A stretch of 17,234 nucleotides of DNA, from the NCBI GenBank assembly GCA_021159475.1, contig JAGGRS010000149.1, positions 1 to 17,234 on the forward strand. The letters are read 5' to 3'. The notes under the pieces were generated by a model. That model did not search any database. It was given only the letters and a program-made list of their open reading frames with translations, and was not told where the DNA came from. Positions 1-7,393 of the stretch are shown piece by piece. Numbering within the stretch: the first letter of the stretch is position 1; the number at the start of each line of letters is the position of its first letter. The position numbers and the translations under genes were made by a program. Source of the stretch: Candidatus Methanophagales archaeon (GTDB taxonomy: Archaea; Halobacteriota; Syntropharchaeia; Alkanophagales; Methanospirareceae).

Positions 1-51
1 ATTGAAAAGCAACTTAATAAACGCCTTGCCACACTTAAGAAAAGCGTTTAG
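1..51 (+). CDS. C-terminal tail of an unidentified upstream gene (partial)
   Basis: An open frame enters from the left edge and ends at TAG (49-51), giving 16 residues rich in Lys (IEKQLNKRLATLKKSV). It ends 9 bases before the ATG of the following MNT-type nucleotidyltransferase fragment. HEPN and MNT proteins are commonly paired, so this could be the end of a HEPN-type partner. That is inference from position only; 16 residues are too few to assign a family. The same-strand frame and tight spacing support a real gene end. Confidence 0.4.
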   Translation: MEKQLNKRLATLKKSV

Positions 52-60
52 AGGTGAGTT

Positions 61-240
61 ATGAATCCAGAGATAGAGGAGCGGCTAAAAAAGATAAGCG
101 AGCGGCTGAAGAAGGAATACCATCCCGAAAAGCTATTTGGTTCTTATGCAAGGGGTGAGGAAACGGAAGATAACGATTTAGACATACTGGTGAGTGCCCC
201 AAGCCATGAGAGGCTGTTTGAAAGAATGGCTACAAAATAG
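61..240 (+). pseudogene. Truncated MNT-type nucleotidyltransferase (antitoxin-like)
   Basis: This 59-residue protein starts at ATG 61, with a good ribosome site (gaggtgag) just upstream. Residues 27-45 hold the minimal nucleotidyltransferase signature: G-S-Y-A-R-G-E followed by D-x-D (about D42 and D44) at the end of a strand (LDILV). Family members are normally about 95-110 residues. The protein stops at TAG 238-240 soon after the second Asp, so the strand with the third acidic ligand and the C-terminal helices are absent. MNT proteins act with HEPN toxins, often as AMP- or nucleotide-transferring antitoxins. With the third carboxylate gone, activity is unlikely, and it is best read as a truncated or decayed gene. 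No clear continuation was found in the other frames downstream. Confidence 0.65.
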
Positions 241-437
241 TCAGTAAAATTGATAAATCTACTCTTCGCACGACTTCAATACACTCGGAACGTTGTAACC
301 CAAAACTATCGGGAACAAATACTTCGCTGCTCCTTTCCCTGTGTATCCATACTATGAGATGCGGGGATGAGCGAAAACTTTTAGTTCCCTGCGGCTATCC
401 TTAGTCACTAATAGACAGTTTTAGAAATATGGGATAG
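241..437. other. Gene-free stretch with short coding debris
   Basis: No convincing intact gene, RNA or repeat is seen here. On the plus strand a 21-codon open stretch (304-369; ends ...FPVYPYYEMRG then TGA) is rich in aromatic residues and looks like a gene tail, but it has no start and is closed upstream by TAA at 301-303. This fits decay after truncation of the MNT gene. A weak AT-rich element (about 418-430, agttttagaaatat) precedes the next gene and might be its promoter. Confidence 0.35.
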
Positions 438-1712
438 ATGATGGGAGATAGCATATTGTATGGGCATCGTATGACCGAATGGCAGCAGGTGCGGCAATTA
501 GCGCAGTTCCGTGTTTATCTCGACCCAGAGACGGGAATGGCTTATACACATCCCGAGTTCCTGCCGCCGATTATTCAAAACAGGCTATTACCAAAGCCAG
601 GGTTTGAATCGCATAGCCAGAGAGCTTTCTTCATCGTTACAGATAGCCACAGGCTTGTGGAATACAAGGGGCTTGTCTATCCATACTCCAATGAGATAGT
701 TCCGGCAAGTGGACAGCCACGGGGCATGCTCTTGAAGGAGCATGGAGAACGAGAAGCGATGGCGTTGAATGCAATTGCGAGCAGAATCGGTGGTGTCTAC
801 GCCGAGTATCACGACGCTGGGATGGCGATACAGAAGCGAGAAGGGGGAGGAGAAAGAGAAGGAGCGAAGACGAGAATAACAGTAACGCCTTTCATAAATG
901 GGAATGATATGAATGTGGATGGTGAGATAATACATTATGGCGTTCTCAGACGCTGGGGTGACGATTACATACCTTTTATCAGGCTTGACCTCTTTGATGC
1001 GGTGAGGCGCCTTGCCACACTGGAGGGCACATCACATATCGAGCTGCTGAAGCGTGCAATTGCGCGACTGGGCTTGATATTGAGGACTGCACATGAAATT
1101 GGGTTTTATCATTGCTTCACGCATCCGGGTAATATAGATGCGCATGGCAACCTTATAGATTTCGAGCATGCAATCTGGCGTGCAGAGATCCCAGCGCTAA
1201 AAAGCCTGCGCTTAAATGGAACTGAGCTACTGGACGAGGCACATCTGCGATATCGAGATATTGACCTCTTCTTTGCCGGCGCTCGTGAGATTCTGCACAG
1301 ATGCCAGACATGCTTTAAACTCTCACGTGATGAGTTGATGATGAAGATAAGGTTCCTGCGTGAGCATATATCCATCACAGCGGGTATACCCGTTTTTGAG
1401 GTCCTCGCACATCTGAATATCGGGTTTTATGAGGATACCCTGAAGAAACTCCCGTTCTGCCACCAGAGAGAAGTAATTGGAGCATTTATTGATAACTATT
1501 GTGAATCAGGCTCAGGGTCGGAAGTGAAGCGCGGTATCTTCTCAGAACTGCTCAGGCATGGCGAATGGACACCAAAGGCAAGTGGATTCATCACCAATGC
1601 AGACAATCCGATGCCAATGCGACAGATACCAAACGAGCTCATATTAAAGCTCTGGAATATGCCACCACTCAAGAAAACTTATTCTCGCTATGAGCCACCA
1701 GCCACCACATAA
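438..1712 (+). CDS. Protein with kinase-like catalytic loop; no named family
   Basis: A 424-residue soluble protein with no signal peptide or membrane segment. I do not recognise it as a named family. The central part resembles a protein-kinase-like fold (UbiB/LPS-kinase/aminoglycoside-kinase type). Lys100 in a strand-like LLKE is followed by a Glu-containing helix. H-P-G-N (229-232) looks like the catalytic-loop Asn region, and D-F-E (241-243) within NLIDFEHAIW resembles the metal-binding DFG/DFE. In UbiB-like enzymes HPGN is preceded by H-x-D-P; here the order is H-C-F-T, so the usual catalytic Asp is Phe. It may be a pseudokinase or use another residue. A Gly/Glu/Arg-rich low-complexity stretch lies near 134-142. 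Two Met codons open the frame (438, 441), and I kept the first. It is a lone gene, convergent with the polX unit. A SelO-like assignment was considered, but that family's motifs are absent. Confidence 0.6.
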   Translation: MMGDSILYGHRMTEWQQVRQLAQFRVYLDPETGMAYTHPEFLPPIIQNRLLPKPGFESHSQRAFFIVTDSHRLVEYKGLVYPYSNEIVPASGQPRGMLLKEHGEREAMALNAIASRIGGVYAEYHDAGMAIQKREGGGEREGAKTRITVTPFINGNDMNVDGEIIHYGVLRRWGDDYIPFIRLDLFDAVRRLATLEGTSHIELLKRAIARLGLILRTAHEIGFYHCFTHPGNIDAHGNLIDFEHAIWRAEIPALKSLRLNGTELLDEAHLRYRDIDLFFAGAREILHRCQTCFKLSRDELMMKIRFLREHISITAGIPVFEVLAHLNIGFYEDTLKKLPFCHQREVIGAFIDNYCESGSGSEVKRGIFSELLRHGEWTPKASGFITNADNPMPMRQIPNELILKLWNMPPLKKTYSRYEPPATT

Positions 1713-1718
1713 TTCACG

Positions 1719-1739
1719 TGTTTTATCTTTTATCTTTCA
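1719..1739 (+). terminator. T-rich plus-strand terminator after the kinase-like gene
   Basis: The run ttttatcttttatctttc begins 7 bases after the stop codon at 1712. Archaeal intrinsic termination typically uses such T clusters without needing a hairpin. It also lies where the plus-strand gene meets the convergent polX end, which fits. Assigned on sequence only. Confidence 0.45.
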
Positions 1740-3461
1740 CCTCCCATCTTTCAGCATCTTCAGCATCTCCTCTAACCCTCTCGTATTCACCACATCCTTC
1801 GCCTCCAGCCACCCACGCCGTGCAGTCGCCACACCATACTTTATCACGTCCCGCATCTGCATTGCGTCATGGGCGTCCGTAGAGATCGCTATGGGAACAC
1901 CATAATCCTTCGCCATCCTGCAATGGACATCATTCAAATCCAACCTCTCGGGGAAGGAATTCAACTCCATGACCGTGCCCGTATCATGTGCCACTTCCAT
2001 CAATCGTTCCATATCCACCTCGTATGGCTCCCTCTTGCCCAGCACACGACCCGTTGGATGCGCTATTATATCCACATGCGGGTTCTCCATCGCCGTTATT
2101 ATCCTCTTTGTCATCGTATCCTTATCCTGTGTGAACTTCGAATGAACCGCAGCAACGACCACATCCAGCTCCTTCAATATCTCATCGGGGAAGTCAAGCG
2201 AGAAATCCGACTTTATATCCACCTCCGTAGAAGACAGAACCCTGAAATTATCAAACGTCGCATTCACTCGCTCTATCTCCTGCTGCCTCCTCTTTAATTT
2301 CTCCTCGTTCATACCACCCGCAATGCCAACCGCGGGAGAGTGGTCAGCCACGGCGATATACTCATAGCCAAGCGCAATAGCAGTCTTCGCCATCTCCTCT
2401 ATGCTGTTCTTCCCGTCACTCCATTTGGTATGCACGTGCAAATCGCCCCGCAAATCGCTCAGTTCTATCAACTTCGGTATCCGATTCTCCTTCGCCGCTT
2501 CCACTTCGCCACGGTCTTCCCTCAGCTCGGGCGGTATATATGGAAGACCGACACTTTTGAATACATCCTCCTCATTCTCACCGCCTATCCGCTCTTCACC
2601 GCGAAAGATACCGTATTCGTTTATCTTTAAGCCACGCTTCACACCAAGCTCCCGTATCCTTATATTGTGGTGCTTGGAGCCCGTGAAATAATGGACAGCA
2701 GCGCCAAATGACGCTGATTCCACCACTCGCAGGTCCACATCCATACCCCTCAGCACGATTGACGACTTCGTATCTCCTTTTGCTATCACATCCTCCACGC
2801 CCTCCAGGCTGGTAAACGCATCCATCACCTCCGCCGGACGCTTCGAGACCACTAATATGTCTATATCACCTATTGTCTCACGCATTCTGCGTAAACTGCC
2901 GGCAATTGTGATTCGCTCCACCGCATCCAGCTTCTTCAACTCGTTCACTATCGTTTCCGCGTATGGAAGCGCCTTTGACAGCAATACACGACCCTGATAA
3001 CGGCGATACTGCGCTATACCCTTGAGTATGTTCTCTTCTACTTTGCGACCCAGTCCGGGTATCACTCCGAGTTTGTGCGCCTTCGCCGCCGCCTCCAGCT
3101 CCTCTATGCTCGTTATCCCGAGCTCTTCATGCAGCTTCGCTATCGTCTTGGGACCCACACCCGGAATCTTCAGGAGTTCAAGCATGCCGGCTGGCACCTC
3201 TCGCTTCAGTTCCCTGTGCTTCTTGCAATCACCGGTCTGTGCGATCTCCACTATCTTCTTCGCTATGCCCTCGCCAATACCCGGTATCTTCTTTAATTCA
3301 CTCACACCGCCACGTTCCGCAATAACCTTCAGGTCCTGTGTTAACGTCTCTATTGTGCGAGCTGCTCGCCTGTATGCCCTTATGCGGAACGGATTCTCAC
3401 CTTTTATCTCCAGTATGGATGCAATCTCATCAAAGATACGCGCTATATCCAGGTTCACCAT
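1737..3461 (-). CDS. polX: PolX-family DNA polymerase with PHP phosphoesterase domain
   Basis: A 574-residue family X polymerase, the usual length for bacterial/archaeal PolX, which does gap filling and end processing in base-excision repair. Domains in order: an N-terminal 8-kDa-like region with helix-hairpin-helix motifs (IPGIGEG near 59, IPGVGPK near 99, IPGLGRK near 134); a nucleotidyltransferase palm with G-S-L-R-R (188-192) and G-D-I-D (198-201), the third carboxylate being D241 or D243 in DVDLR; then a C-terminal PHP domain (about 338-565). The PHP metal ligands are present: H342/H344 in DLHVH, D373-H374, E413, H440, H468 and D529/H531. All catalytic residues visible for both activities appear intact, so a working polymerase plus 3'-phosphoesterase/exonuclease is expected. 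ATG 3461 lies 9 bases after the chaperonin stop with no room for a promoter, so it is co-transcribed. No strong ribosome site is seen. Confidence 0.95.
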   Translation of the reverse strand: MVNLDIARIFDEIASILEIKGENPFRIRAYRRAARTIETLTQDLKVIAERGGVSELKKIPGIGEGIAKKIVEIAQTGDCKKHRELKREVPAGMLELLKIPGVGPKTIAKLHEELGITSIEELEAAAKAHKLGVIPGLGRKVEENILKGIAQYRRYQGRVLLSKALPYAETIVNELKKLDAVERITIAGSLRRMRETIGDIDILVVSKRPAEVMDAFTSLEGVEDVIAKGDTKSSIVLRGMDVDLRVVESASFGAAVHYFTGSKHHNIRIRELGVKRGLKINEYGIFRGEERIGGENEEDVFKSVGLPYIPPELREDRGEVEAAKENRIPKLIELSDLRGDLHVHTKWSDGKNSIEEMAKTAIALGYEYIAVADHSPAVGIAGGMNEEKLKRRQQEIERVNATFDNFRVLSSTEVDIKSDFSLDFPDEILKELDVVVAAVHSKFTQDKDTMTKRIITAMENPHVDIIAHPTGRVLGKREPYEVDMERLMEVAHDTGTVMELNSFPERLDLNDVHCRMAKDYGVPIAISTDAHDAMQMRDVIKYGVATARRGWLEAKDVVNTRGLEEMLKMLKDGR

Positions 3462-3470
3462 CTCATAGAA

Positions 3471-5309
3471 CTATCTCGGTCTCCATCTCGGTTCCCCTTT
3501 CCTGTATACCGACTTCAATGGCTCCTCACGGGTTCCCGGATACCTCAATCTCCCGCCTTTGAACTTGAAATCGGGCGGTTTCCGCTCCGTCTCTATTAAA
3601 TCTTTCGTCCTGCCCGCTATCCTTGCTTCTATGTCTTCCGCTTCCTTCTCCACCTCGCTCTTCGCTATATGCAGGTCGTCTATCTTCATCATACCCGTTG
3701 CTGCCTCCGTTGCCGATATAAAAGCCTGTAGCTTCACACCGAGTGGCTCTATTATCCCCGCCTGGAACATATCCTTTATGCTCTTATCGCGACCGGAGAT
3801 ACCAGCGTTCATATTACCACTGAAATGCTCCGCCCTGAGCCTCGTCAGTGTGTCTATCTGGTCCATGCCGCAGTTCTTCGCTATCGCCCTCGGAATCGTC
3901 TCCAGCGCATCTGCGAACGCATCCACTACCAATTGCTCCTTGCTCGGTATCCCGCGTGCGAACTTCCTCAGCCGATGGGCTGACTCAACTTCTACCGCTG
4001 CTCCGCCCGGCACCACCCTGTTATCCTCGAATAACTGCGCAACTGCATGTAAAGCGCTTTTTAACTCGCCCACCAGGCTCTCAAGGACCCTGAGTGAGGA
4101 ACCCCTAAGAACAATCGTTGCAGAGGCTTTGTGCGGGCAGTTCTCAAAGAATACGTATTTGTCACCTCCCACCTCTCGCTGTGACACTCGACCCGCATAG
4201 CCAAACTTGTCAGGGCTTAAGTCACTCACATCCTTCACTATCCTGGCGCCCGTAGCGCGTTCGAGCCGCTCAAGGTCGGTCAATTTCACTCGCTTTATCA
4301 GCATTATCCCCGCATCACGGAACTTCGGCAGTGCATCAGCGTCCACACCCCACCGGCAACATATCACATTCGCACCGCACTTCACTATCGGGTCCACAAG
4401 CTCGTCAAAGAGCCTCGCTCTCGTATCACGGAACTCGCGTAAATGCGACGGCTTTGAGAGCTTCACATGGAAGTCAAGTGCTCCTAACGTCTCCCCCGCT
4501 TTACTTCGCTCTCGCGCAGGCATACCTGTGGGTAACTCTTTCCTGCCTTTTACCTTCGGCTCCGGGTGCTCAATCGGGAAGTCGAGGAGCGCTATCTTAG
4601 CATCGCTCACCTCTGTCGGTAGAGCGTCCAGCACTTCGCGGTCCACAACCACGCCCTCAAAGAACCGCGTCTCATTTACTCTGCCGCCGCTCTTCGCCTC
4701 TATCGCGATATCATCCACATCTATCCTCGCCCTGGTATCGCTCTCACTCGCGGCATTGCTCAATCGCCTGATGCTCTCCACCACCACATCTGCCAGTATA
4801 TCCTCATCACAGAACTCACTCTTCTTAAGAGCGGTCTTCGCTACATTGTGCAGGACCTCGGTGCTACCCTCGTCTCTTACATCCACCGTGGTTGCCATCT
4901 CCTTCAATGTCTCTTCCACAAATCTAAGTGCACGCTCATAGCCGTCAACCACGATATTTTGATGCACCCCCGCTTTCCGTAACTCGTATCCCCTCCTCAC
5001 CAGCTCCCCTATCAGAATCATCACCGTGGCTATGCCATCGCCCACACGTTCGCCCTGTGTCAGTCCCGCGGTAATCAATATATCAGCAGTTGGATGCGTG
5101 TATTTCAACTCCTTTATCAAGCTGTAAGCATTACTTGATACGAGGTCTGCAGCTTCTACCTTCGTCGCTCCCTGCGTTATCATTATCTTTGACCCAAATG
5201 GACCAATTACAGGCTTGAACATATCGGAGAAAGCCGCACAGACCATCATATTCGTCTCCTGGATCTCCTCTGGTGGCACTTCTCCAGGTGGTAACTCCTC
5301 CTTTATCAT
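3471..5309 (-). CDS. Divergent group II chaperonin (thermosome-like paralogue)
   Basis: A 612-residue protein with full equatorial-intermediate-apical layout, longer than the usual ~545-residue thermosome subunit. Family marks: an apical/helical-protrusion region (about 285-375, with FDELVDPIVKCGANVI), LERATGARIV, the equatorial return strand VVPGGAAVEVE (432-442), and AGIIEPLGVKLQAFISATEAA near the end. ATP-site motifs have drifted. The canonical NDG is N-A-Y (60-62), GDGTT is G-D-G-I-A (90-94), PGGGA is P-G-G-A-A (434-438), and the D-A-L hydrolytic Asp is Ser418 (S-A-L-H). The C-terminal tail is Arg/Pro-rich and lacks the usual Gly-Gly-Met repeats. It therefore probably binds nucleotide weakly or does not hydrolyse it. 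It may co-assemble with true thermosome subunits or have another role. It begins at ATG 5309 behind a good TATA element and heads a unit with polX. Confidence 0.9.
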   Translation of the reverse strand: MIKEELPPGEVPPEEIQETNMMVCAAFSDMFKPVIGPFGSKIMITQGATKVEAADLVSSNAYSLIKELKYTHPTADILITAGLTQGERVGDGIATVMILIGELVRRGYELRKAGVHQNIVVDGYERALRFVEETLKEMATTVDVRDEGSTEVLHNVAKTALKKSEFCDEDILADVVVESIRRLSNAASESDTRARIDVDDIAIEAKSGGRVNETRFFEGVVVDREVLDALPTEVSDAKIALLDFPIEHPEPKVKGRKELPTGMPARERSKAGETLGALDFHVKLSKPSHLREFRDTRARLFDELVDPIVKCGANVICCRWGVDADALPKFRDAGIMLIKRVKLTDLERLERATGARIVKDVSDLSPDKFGYAGRVSQREVGGDKYVFFENCPHKASATIVLRGSSLRVLESLVGELKSALHAVAQLFEDNRVVPGGAAVEVESAHRLRKFARGIPSKEQLVVDAFADALETIPRAIAKNCGMDQIDTLTRLRAEHFSGNMNAGISGRDKSIKDMFQAGIIEPLGVKLQAFISATEAATGMMKIDDLHIAKSEVEKEAEDIEARIAGRTKDLIETERKPPDFKFKGGRLRYPGTREEPLKSVYRKGEPRWRPR

Positions 5310-5342
5310 CTCTATCCCATCACCATTAACCAGTAAGAGCTG

Positions 5343-5361
5343 GTATTAAATAAGTTTTTAC
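5343..5361 (-). promoter_or_regulatory. BRE/TATA promoter of the chaperonin-polX unit
   Basis: On the minus strand the sequence reads GTAAAAACTTATTTAATAC, a purine-rich BRE followed by a TATA-like octamer centred near 5350. Start of transcription would fall near 5322, giving a leader of about a dozen bases before ATG 5309. No heat-shock-type operator is evident. Confidence 0.55.
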
Positions 5362-5403
5362 CTGTATTTCGCTTTCCAGCCTGTAAAAAATAATAAAGTG
5401 CAA

Positions 5404-5412
5404 GATATAAGT
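5404..5412 (+). promoter_or_regulatory. TATA element of the radical SAM gene
   Basis: GATATAAGT lies about 25 bases before GTG 5430, so the transcript would begin at or next to the start codon (leaderless). It is arranged back-to-back with the chaperonin promoter in a 120-base divergent spacer. Confidence 0.45.
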
Positions 5413-5429
5413 TACGGGATGAGTTTATA

Positions 5430-6479
5430 GTGAAGTATATAGTGAAGTATAAAGAGAGAATGGGAGAGTGGCTAAAGGCTTTTGAGAATTGCAAGCTCTG
5501 TAGCTGGGAATGCGGTGTCAACAGGTTGGGAGGCGAGCCGGGCGTTTGCGGCGTCGGCGTTCCTGAAGTGGGATATTGCAACCTTGCCCAGGTGCTCCGC
5601 AGTTATTCGGTGACGATGCTCGGGTGTAACTTCAAATGCATATATTGTAATGCGTATCGGCTATCGCAGTATCCGGACAGTGGCTGGTTCTATCGCGGCT
5701 ATGTCCCGCCTGAAGAGCTCGCTTCAGAAGCTATACAGCGAATTGAATCGCATGAGGGGCGGGCAATGGGCGTGGACAAGATGAGTTTCACGGGCGGAGA
5801 GCCCACAATACATCTGCCATACATAAAGGCGGTGGTGGAGCATGCGCGTGAGAAGATGCCCGGGATGGGCGTTGGATTCGCCACCAATGGGTTCATGAGT
5901 TTGGATACACTCCGGCAGGTTATACAGTTCTGTTCTTATATAACGTTCGAGATAAAGGCGTTCAATGATGACACGCATCGGGCTCTGACGGGTGCGCCAG
6001 TTGAACCGGTTCTGCGCAATGCCGAATATCTGATGAGGAACGGTAGGGACAGGATTCGTGCATTCAGAACGATAGTGATACCGGGAATTAATGATGAAGA
6101 GATAGAGGATATAGCGGAGTTTATCGCCTCAATAGACCCCACGGTGCCACTGCGTATCATACCCTTCAGACCAAATTATATCCTGTATTACCATCCGGGA
6201 CCGACGAGAGCGAGGATGGAGGAGATAGGCAGGGAGGTCTCGAAGAAGAGTGGCTTGGAGAATGTCTGGTGGGGTGGTTATTACCCGATGGAGATATCAA
6301 AGCGGGTAATTGAGACTGCACGCTCATTAAAGAGCATGAAACATGAAGGGGCAAAACTTGCACTTGCATATTCGAGGCTCGCAGGTTGTATAAGCAGTAG
6401 CAGGAACTGTGGGGAATGCCCTTCAAGAGCAAACTGCCCGGCTGCTCTGAAGGAGCCATGGCTGCTTGACCTTGAATGA
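5430..6479 (+). CDS. PflA-related radical SAM enzyme with extra cysteine clusters
   Basis: A 349-residue radical SAM protein related to pyruvate formate-lyase activating enzymes. The SAM cluster is C66-x3-C70-x2-C73 (CNFKCIYC), with a GGEP motif for SAM binding near 121-124. The N-terminal segment C21-x2-C24-x3-C28 ... C40 (NRLGGEPGVCGVG) is typical of PflA-like proteins of unknown substrate. The C terminus has four more cysteines (C320, C327, C330, C336), which could bind an auxiliary Fe-S cluster. Oxygen-sensitive radical chemistry fits an anaerobe. The substrate cannot be told from the sequence or the neighbours. Start choice: GTG 5430 suits the TATA position; GTG 5442 and ATG 5460 are in-frame alternatives and all motifs lie downstream of them. 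It is a single-gene unit divergent from the chaperonin. Confidence 0.85.
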   Translation: MKYIVKYKERMGEWLKAFENCKLCSWECGVNRLGGEPGVCGVGVPEVGYCNLAQVLRSYSVTMLGCNFKCIYCNAYRLSQYPDSGWFYRGYVPPEELASEAIQRIESHEGRAMGVDKMSFTGGEPTIHLPYIKAVVEHAREKMPGMGVGFATNGFMSLDTLRQVIQFCSYITFEIKAFNDDTHRALTGAPVEPVLRNAEYLMRNGRDRIRAFRTIVIPGINDEEIEDIAEFIASIDPTVPLRIIPFRPNYILYYHPGPTRARMEEIGREVSKKSGLENVWWGGYYPMEISKRVIETARSLKSMKHEGAKLALAYSRLAGCISSSRNCGECPSRANCPAALKEPWLLDLE

Positions 6480-6555
6480 AATCTGTGCTCCCAGAACATC
6501 TTTCCTTTTACTTCACAGTCGTATGAAATTATAACAAAGAGCGAACAGGGAGGGT

Positions 6556-7386
6556 ATGAACCAGAACCGAGACCGGGGATGGCGGATAAAGGAAGCGGTG
6601 AAGGATGCACTGAAGCGAACGCCCCAGCCTATTGTCTATATGCTCGGGTCTACGGATGTGGGGAAGACCCATACAGTGAGAGAGATCGCGAATATGTGCT
6701 ATGACTGGGGGTTGCGGGTAGCAATAATTGATGCGGATGTGGGTCAGAGCGACATCGGGCCTCCTTGCTGTATAGGCATGGGAATGCTCCATGAGCGGAT
6801 AATGAACCTTTGTGATGTGGAGCCCTGGCGCCTTTATTTCGCCGGTAATACCTCTCCCTCTGGCTGCACTAACGAATGCCTGCGTGGCATCGCTGCCGCT
6901 GTCCATGATGCTAAAGCACTCAACCCCGATATTATCCTCGTGGACTCCACAGGGTGGATAGAGGGCGAAGAAGCCCGTAACTTCAAATTGCGTGAGATAA
7001 CACTGATAGAACCCTCACTTATCATCGCTATTGAGCGTGAAAGTGAACTGGAAGCAATTCTCAGGCTGCTATTTAATAATATCCACATATTAAGATTGCA
7101 CGCTGACGATAGAGTGGTGCGGCGGACGAGAGAGGATAGGCGGCAGATGCGTGCTTATTCATACCGGCGGTATTTCAGAACTGCGAAATGGCGTGCCTTC
7201 CCTTCTATTAAGGTTCGTGATTCTCAATTTGAGGTTGGCAGGCTGGCGGGGCTTTTTGACGCACGGAAGACTTGTCTGGGTCTCGGGATATTAATGGGCG
7301 TGAATGATGGCTGCGTGGTGATATTCACACCGGTGACCGGAGATGTGAGTGAGATAAAACTCGCTCGTGTTAAACCTGATTTGTAG
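6556..7386 (+). CDS. Clp1/Grc3-type polynucleotide 5'-hydroxyl kinase
   Basis: A 276-residue P-loop kinase of the archaeal Clp1/Grc3 group (COG1341-type), which phosphorylates 5'-OH ends of RNA or DNA, as in tRNA exon or rRNA processing. Visible motifs are Walker A G-S-T-D-V-G-K-T (31-38), the family-typical DADVGQSDIGPP (59-70, Walker B plus clasp region), and VDSTGWI (129-135, equivalent to the lid/base-binding segment). The length fits the kinase core plus a small C-terminal beta domain (about 225-275). A strong gggaggg precedes ATG 6556, but the spacing is only 1-2 bases. An AT-rich element (gaaattataac, 6525-6535) would make the transcript nearly leaderless instead. The gene is followed after 7 bases by the DRG-type GTPase, so the two are probably co-transcribed. 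Confidence 0.88.
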   Translation: MNQNRDRGWRIKEAVKDALKRTPQPIVYMLGSTDVGKTHTVREIANMCYDWGLRVAIIDADVGQSDIGPPCCIGMGMLHERIMNLCDVEPWRLYFAGNTSPSGCTNECLRGIAAAVHDAKALNPDIILVDSTGWIEGEEARNFKLREITLIEPSLIIAIERESELEAILRLLFNNIHILRLHADDRVVRRTREDRRQMRAYSYRRYFRTAKWRAFPSIKVRDSQFEVGRLAGLFDARKTCLGLGILMGVNDGCVVIFTPVTGDVSEIKLARVKPDL

Positions 7387-7393
7387 AGACGAT

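Noticed and set aside
438..1712. SelO (AMPylating pseudokinase) as identity of the kinase-like gene
   Set aside because: SelO proteins carry different loop motifs and are longer; only the general kinase-like HPGN and DFE pattern is shared.
2340..3468. Several plus-strand open frames opposite polX
   Set aside because: No family motif or ribosome site, and they are fully overlapped by an intact polymerase gene.
3559..4941. Long plus-strand open frames of 213 and 244 codons opposite the chaperonin gene
   Set aside because: They are Ser/Pro-rich, low-complexity products with no recognisable motif, antisense to a gene with clear homology; typical shadow frames at this composition.
7367..7393. 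GTG 7367 as the start of the DRG-type GTPase
   Set aside because: It would overlap the kinase gene and add nine residues with no family similarity; ATG 7394 gives the normal DRG N terminus.
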